22,200 bases of DNA, from the NCBI GenBank assembly GCA_002361155.1, contig DERZ01000042.1, positions 1 to 22,200 of the forward strand, given 5' to 3'. The stretch comes from Porphyromonadaceae bacterium UBA3327. Lineage in GTDB: Bacteria > Bacteroidota > Bacteroidia > Bacteroidales > Muribaculaceae. A program made the position numbers and the translations under genes. This document shows, piece by piece, positions 18,420-22,200 of this stretch (its first letter is position 1; every line of letters begins with the position of its first letter). Under the pieces are notes generated by a model. That model saw only the letters and a program-made list of their open reading frames with translations. It did no database searches and had not been told where the DNA came from.

Positions 18420-21254
18420 CTAAAGTATCGCTGTCTTGTAGGCGCTGTTCCCTATGCGGATCACGTAGACCCCTGCTTCGGGAACCTCATAAAGGAACCC
18501 TGCCGCATGGCCTGAGGAGAGGAGGCGTCCTGTCAGGTCGGTTACAGTGACGGTCCGTGACGGTATGCCGTCCACGCGGATGGTGCGGCCGTCTATAGTG
18601 ATTCCGGAATTTTCGACTGAGATGTCTCCGAGGCCTGATGTGGCTGTGAGCACACCGATGATTTCCGAGGGTTTAGATCGAAGCTCGCCGTTGCTTGCCG
18701 TCACGGAATAGCCGTAGTTGGTGTCGGGATGAAGGTCGCCGATGAGGAGCGAGCATTCGCTTCCGGCATCCAGCGCTTCCATGCCTGCCACGGGGGCGAA
18801 TGTCATGTTGCCGCCGTATCCTACCTTTACATCGTCTATGGAAACCGAACCCGATTCACCGCGGCGGAAAGATATCCTGACTCTTGAGGATGGAGAGGGG
18901 ATGTCGGTTATCTCCACGGTGGTGCCTCCCTGGGCTGTCACGAGCGGTGAGATGGTCCTGATTTCTTTCCATTCGTCGTTTGAGAGTACGGATACCACAA
19001 GTGCCGATCCTTCGGCTACGGAGTTTGCGCGATACCAGAAACTGAGCGAACGGATGCCGGTAAGGGGTGCCGTGGTGAGGCGAGAACCTTCTGTGGTCAT
19101 TCGCAGGGATGGAGTCTCGACTGCGTAGGAGGAACGTCCGTCGTATGAGGCGTCGGTTTCCCAGCCTGAGGGCAGCTCGCGTCCGGTGAAATCCGCACCG
19201 GTGGAGAATGCCTCGCCCAGTTCAAGACGGTAGAGGCTCACTTCGTATTTTCCGGCATCTGCCAGCGGGTTCCAGTTGGCTCGGAAGGAGGTGTCGGACA
19301 CGTCGGATGCACTGAGCGCGGTCACTGCCATATAGTCGAGCGTGGGTGGCAGGGTGGTCGCCTCCACCTCATTCGATTCAGGCGAGTAGAAACGTCCGTT
19401 GGTTACCGATACCGTATAGTAGTAGGTTGTCTCGGGCTGTAGTCCCTCCACTTTGAAATCGGTCACTTTCCCCACCTCGCGTTTGCGGAAGCCCTCCAGA
19501 TAGGTGATTTCTGTCTTTGCACCGGTTGTGCTCTTGGTGTACACGCTCAGGATATATCCTGTTGCCTTGGGATTCTCTTCCCATGACGCGGTGAAGTGCG
19601 AGGTGCGTATCTCGGAAGGTTCCCTGGCGATGATGTCGCCGAAGATGTTCTCTCCTCCCTTGAATGCGAATGTGATCACGCCGTTATGCTCCATGATTCC
19701 CGTTATAGGGGAAAGCAACGGTTTCCCGCTCCATGAACGCATGGACGGAGAGGTGTCGTCGGTTAATTCCGTCACTCCGGCGGTGCCGGGGAATGCGTCG
19801 CCGCCGCGTGAGAATTCCGACTGTTCGTTGTCTGCCTCGACAATGTCGATATGCTGCTTCTCGATATTGACGATATTTAGATTCCAGATGTCCGGCACGA
19901 AATCGATGTGCCATACGAGCATGCCGTGGCCCGGGATGAATTCGTCCCATCCTTTCTGCTGGCGGTTCTCAAGGAGATAGTATTCAGATTGTTTCTCGGT
20001 TTGCAGTATGTAGACATCGTCGTATGTGCCCACCTGTGAGACGGGGTAAAGCGTGATGTTGGCGGGTTCTGACAGCACCTTTGGTTCGATCCAGCCGAGG
20101 CAGTAGCGTTCGTAGCCCGTGTGGTATGGAGGAGTGTGCGAGCCGTTGTTGTATGATCCGTGGTCCATCAGAGACCATTCTCCGGGGGTGAATGCTCCGG
20201 TATAGGTGGTGGAATACAGGTCTGGCAGCCCCATCACGTGCGAGAATTCATGGCAGAACACCCCTATTCCGGCAAGTTGCTGGCCTGCGCCGTTTGAGAG
20301 CTCGTTGGAGGTGGCGTAATGGTTGATTAATTTGCCGTTCATGTGGATCTCCATGCCGAGGTCGTCATGAATGTTCCATGAATGTGGCCATATCGAGTTG
20401 GCCGGACCTCCGTCCGCCTCTCCGTATCCGGCATAGAAGAAATAGATGTTGTCGACCACGCCGTCATTGTCGGTGTCGTAGATGCTGAAATCCACCTTGT
20501 CACGGAGCAGGTCGACGGCATGGGGCACCATCTCGTAGGGTCGTGCGTCATCGCCCTGGGCGTTGTTTCCGCCATAGTAGCTCATGTTGTAGGGGAGTGT
20601 CACCGGGCCGTATACATCAAACTGGGGATTGAACTGGCCTCCGGAACTTGCCATGAAGTAATCGCGGGCCGAGCCGGTGGCGCCGTAGCGGCTGAATCCC
20701 TCCTCGTTGAGCATATCGCTGAATAGTTTCTGCGGTTCGGGAAGTGAGAACTTTACATCCTGGAATTCCACAAGTACTGCGATGCACCGGGGCGAGCCTT
20801 TTGTGGGGAAGGTGTTGAGGTAAGACTCGTCGGCTATCCTCGAACTGGAGCGTCTGGCGCGTTTCCCCTTCGTCGCGGCCTCCTTTTCCTTTATGGAGAA
20901 GGGGTCCTGTTTGCTGAATGAGGTCAGGAGCGAGATCTCGTCTTCGCTTCGGTGCATGGGGTCGGTGGCTGTAAATGTCGAGGGACGCAGACCGTTCCCG
21001 TTGGGAAGGGCATAGCGGAAGATGCCGTCATCCCCCCGCATAAGCATGTAGCCGTCCGGGCTGGTGTAGTAATGGGAGTTCTCGTCGCCGTGCAGATACA
21101 CTTCCACGGTTTTGCCGCCGTTGTCGAAATGCATCGGACCCGGCTTTGCCGGAACTGCGTGAGCACTCAGGGCGAGAAGGCAGGCCGGAACCATCGTTCC
21201 GATGGTCCTTGCCAGTCGCCCGGCGGTGAGTTCTGTGGTCTTGGTCGGATTCAT
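18420..21254 (-). CDS. Secreted M6 family zinc metalloprotease with FN3 and sorting domains (944 aa)
   Basis: Zinc endopeptidase of the M6 (immune inhibitor A-like) family. Signal peptide ends AHA at 33. An M6-type pro-region follows (GGKTVEVYLHGDE, HYYTSPDGYMLM), then a basic stretch KRARRSSSR at 131-139 that could be a propeptide cleavage site. The catalytic motif is HEFSHVMGLPD at 335-345 (zinc ligands His335 and His339, catalytic Glu336; Asp345 a possible third ligand), with SLMD around Met363 as a likely Met-turn and DTDNDGVVDN as a possible calcium site. Family-typical YYLLENRQ and PGHGMLVWHID follow. The tail has an FN3 domain (about 540-640), a second FN3 domain split by a jelly-roll with SGSVSIDDVKVGYGG, and a C-terminus AGVYVIRIGNSAYKTAIL resembling a T9SS sorting signal. 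First gene of the right arm, behind a near-consensus promoter. It may process its neighbours' products; substrate unknown. Confidence 0.93.
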   Translation of the reverse strand: MNPTKTTELTAGRLARTIGTMVPACLLALSAHAVPAKPGPMHFDNGGKTVEVYLHGDENSHYYTSPDGYMLMRGDDGIFRYALPNGNGLRPSTFTATDPMHRSEDEISLLTSFSKQDPFSIKEKEAATKGKRARRSSSRIADESYLNTFPTKGSPRCIAVLVEFQDVKFSLPEPQKLFSDMLNEEGFSRYGATGSARDYFMASSGGQFNPQFDVYGPVTLPYNMSYYGGNNAQGDDARPYEMVPHAVDLLRDKVDFSIYDTDNDGVVDNIYFFYAGYGEADGGPANSIWPHSWNIHDDLGMEIHMNGKLINHYATSNELSNGAGQQLAGIGVFCHEFSHVMGLPDLYSTTYTGAFTPGEWSLMDHGSYNNGSHTPPYHTGYERYCLGWIEPKVLSEPANITLYPVSQVGTYDDVYILQTEKQSEYYLLENRQQKGWDEFIPGHGMLVWHIDFVPDIWNLNIVNIEKQHIDIVEADNEQSEFSRGGDAFPGTAGVTELTDDTSPSMRSWSGKPLLSPITGIMEHNGVITFAFKGGENIFGDIIAREPSEIRTSHFTASWEENPKATGYILSVYTKSTTGAKTEITYLEGFRKREVGKVTDFKVEGLQPETTYYYTVSVTNGRFYSPESNEVEATTLPPTLDYMAVTALSASDVSDTSFRANWNPLADAGKYEVSLYRLELGEAFSTGADFTGRELPSGWETDASYDGRSSYAVETPSLRMTTEGSRLTTAPLTGIRSLSFWYRANSVAEGSALVVSVLSNDEWKEIRTISPLVTAQGGTTVEITDIPSPSSRVRISFRRGESGSVSIDDVKVGYGGNMTFAPVAGMEALDAGSECSLLIGDLHPDTNYGYSVTASNGELRSKPSEIIGVLTATSGLGDISVENSGITIDGRTIRVDGIPSRTVTVTDLTGRLLSSGHAAGFLYEVPEAGVYVIRIGNSAYKTAIL

Positions 21255-21327
21255 GTGCGGTATGTTTTTTGGTTGGTATGCAGACTTGTAGGTTCTGTTT
21301 TGTCAGAGGATTGCTACTGATGTGTGG

Positions 21328-21358
21328 CAAAGTTATGATAAAAATAATTTGTCGCAAA
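21328..21358 (-). promoter_or_regulatory. Near-consensus Bacteroidetes promoter for the protease operon
   Basis: On the minus strand, TTTG (21358-21355), a 19-base spacer and TAACTTTG (21335-21328) match the Bacteroidetes primary sigma factor pattern exactly. The start site would fall near 21322, giving a leader of about 65-70 bases before the ATG at 21254. The -33 box lies in an ATTTG-TCG-CAAAT inverted repeat (21347-21359), a possible operator. No equally good promoter was found for the divergent Crp/Fnr gene in the same 239-bp gap. Confidence 0.65.
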
Positions 21359-21493
21359 TAGCATTTTTTGTTCTAAATCAATTAATTTTACATTAAGTAT
21401 TCGTTCTTATAGGATAGATGCGAAATTTTACGGGATATTATGCTTTTATGCATTCCTGCGTTTTGCTTTCGATCCGGAATAAAGTGTTGTATT

Positions 21494-22123
21494 ATGATAA
21501 CAGAAAGTCATAACTTCAGGACCCTGCGTCAGATACTGACGCAGCATTGCACACCGTCTGAGGAATGTATCCGTGATTTTGAGAATGCCGCCGTGCTGTG
21601 CAGCGTCGCGAAAGGCGAGGCTGTGGTGCGTCAGGGCGAGGTGTGTGATTATTTCGTATTCAATCGGGTGGGACTCCTGCGTGTGTGCAATGTTACCGAC
21701 GGGGTTGAGGATACATTGCTGTTCGGAACGTCGGGCGATGTGTTCACGTCCCTGCATTCCTATTATAATGGTGAGCCCTCGATCTTTTCGCTGATAGCTG
21801 TGGTGGATTCCGAGGTGTGGACTGTGAGTTATTACAGGATGAAAATGCTTTCGGATAAATATCCCGAGCTGGTGGTGTGGATGCGCAATCTTCTTATCGA
21901 GCAGCTTTACGGTTTCGAGAAGCGTTATGTGTTCTTCAATAACAAGACTGCCGAGGACCGTTTTCTCAACTTCCTTCGAATCAATTACGGCTCGCTCCGT
22001 CGCGCTCCGATCAAGTACATCTCGCGGATAGTACCCTTGAAATATATAGCGCAGTATCTGAAAATAACTCCATCCACGCTATCGCGTCTGAGGAAGAAAC
22101 TCGTTTCGGGAGGAGACGAATGA
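21494..22123 (+). CDS. Crp/Fnr family transcription regulator (209 aa)
   Basis: Cytoplasmic DNA-binding regulator. Residues about 10-130 form a cyclic-nucleotide-binding-like jelly-roll (KGEAVVRQGEVCDYFVFNRVG, shortened here to key features: the 'VxxGExCDYFxFxxxGLLRV' pattern). A dimer helix follows (about 130-155), then a C-terminal winged helix with PLKYIAQYLKITPSTLSRLRKK at about 181-202. No N-terminal cysteine cluster is seen, so it is not an iron-sulfur Fnr, and the cAMP-contacting signature is not evident; Bacteroidetes members of this family often have unknown ligands. ATG at 21494 is preferred over 21440, which would add a cysteine-rich tail unlike the family. It diverges from the M6 protease operon and could regulate it. 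Confidence 0.9.
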   Translation: MITESHNFRTLRQILTQHCTPSEECIRDFENAAVLCSVAKGEAVVRQGEVCDYFVFNRVGLLRVCNVTDGVEDTLLFGTSGDVFTSLHSYYNGEPSIFSLIAVVDSEVWTVSYYRMKMLSDKYPELVVWMRNLLIEQLYGFEKRYVFFNNKTAEDRFLNFLRINYGSLRRAPIKYISRIVPLKYIAQYLKITPSTLSRLRKKLVSGGDE

Positions 22124-22134
22124 TCTTGCTGTTC

Positions 22135-22200
22135 TTAAATCAGGCTTGTGGGTGTGTATTTCTCAATATCGGCAGCCGGGAGCTTGCTCCCTTTGGCGAC
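22135..22200 (-). CDS. Possible C-terminus of a convergent gene
   Basis: Reading the minus strand from the window edge, one frame is open for 21 codons and ends at a TAA at 22137-22135; the last residues are KLPAADIEKYTPTSLI. The codon choices resemble those of neighbouring genes. The piece would end 12 bases beyond the Crp/Fnr stop. It is too short to identify a family and may be chance. Confidence 0.3.
   Translation of the reverse strand, partial: VAKGSKLPAADIEKYTPTSLI

Noticed and set aside
21440..21493. Upstream ATG at 21440 as the Crp/Fnr start
   Set aside because: It would add 18 residues with several cysteines that do not fit the family; ATG 21494 matches the usual length.
22178..22191. 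GGGAGC-TT-GCTCCC palindrome near the right edge
   Set aside because: 6-bp arms with a 2-base loop, possibly within the end of a convergent gene; not convincing as a terminator.
1..22200. CRISPR arrays, tRNA or rRNA genes, insertion sequences, phage genes
   Set aside because: No regularly spaced repeats, cloverleaf sequences, transposase motifs or terminal inverted repeats were seen; the repetition here is at protein-domain level.

Overview
The window looks like a chromosomal stretch of a gut-type Bacteroidales bacterium, possibly Muribaculaceae or a relative. Four things point there. There are long tandem genes for secreted proteins built from cleaved-adhesin (choice-of-anchor J) jelly-rolls and fibronectin type III (FN3) domains, with short 'GxYxxxxG...K' C-termini resembling type IX secretion (T9SS) sorting domains. 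Promoters match the Bacteroidetes TTTG / TAnnTTTG pattern. Starts lack clear Shine-Dalgarno sequences. A TPR-membrane-AraC regulator and a Bacteroidetes-style Crp/Fnr regulator are present. The species is not identified, and no rRNA, tRNA, CRISPR or insertion sequence was seen.

Layout. Right arm, minus strand, read from 21254 down to 10885: an M6 family metalloprotease (944 aa), a 1492-aa propeller/FN3/adhesin protein, and a 977-aa adhesin protein. A near-consensus promoter precedes the protease, and a Crp/Fnr regulator (21494-22123, plus) diverges from it. Centre, plus strand, 8022-10806: a 536-aa membrane-spanning TPR/AraC regulator followed by a probable lipoprotein MsrA-MsrB methionine sulfoxide reductase. 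A strong hairpin at 10810-10841 separates it from the convergent right arm. Left arm, minus strand, read from 7701 down to 2: two paralogous propeller/FN3/adhesin proteins (1071 and 1076 aa) separated by 11 bp, then a 388-aa adhesin protein whose reading frame stops in the middle of a jelly-roll domain.

How the parts may fit. Sequence supports a secreted surface or extracellular set: one zinc protease and five adhesin-like proteins. The 1492-aa protein reads as a mosaic, its N-terminal half matching the left-arm propeller proteins and its C-terminal half matching the 977-aa protein. Three proteins (protease, 1492-aa, 977-aa) carry a jelly-roll inserted inside an FN3 domain. A split, gene-by-gene analogue of gingipain/hemagglutinin systems, with a dedicated regulator and an exported Msr repair enzyme, is a reasonable inference but not proven by this sequence.
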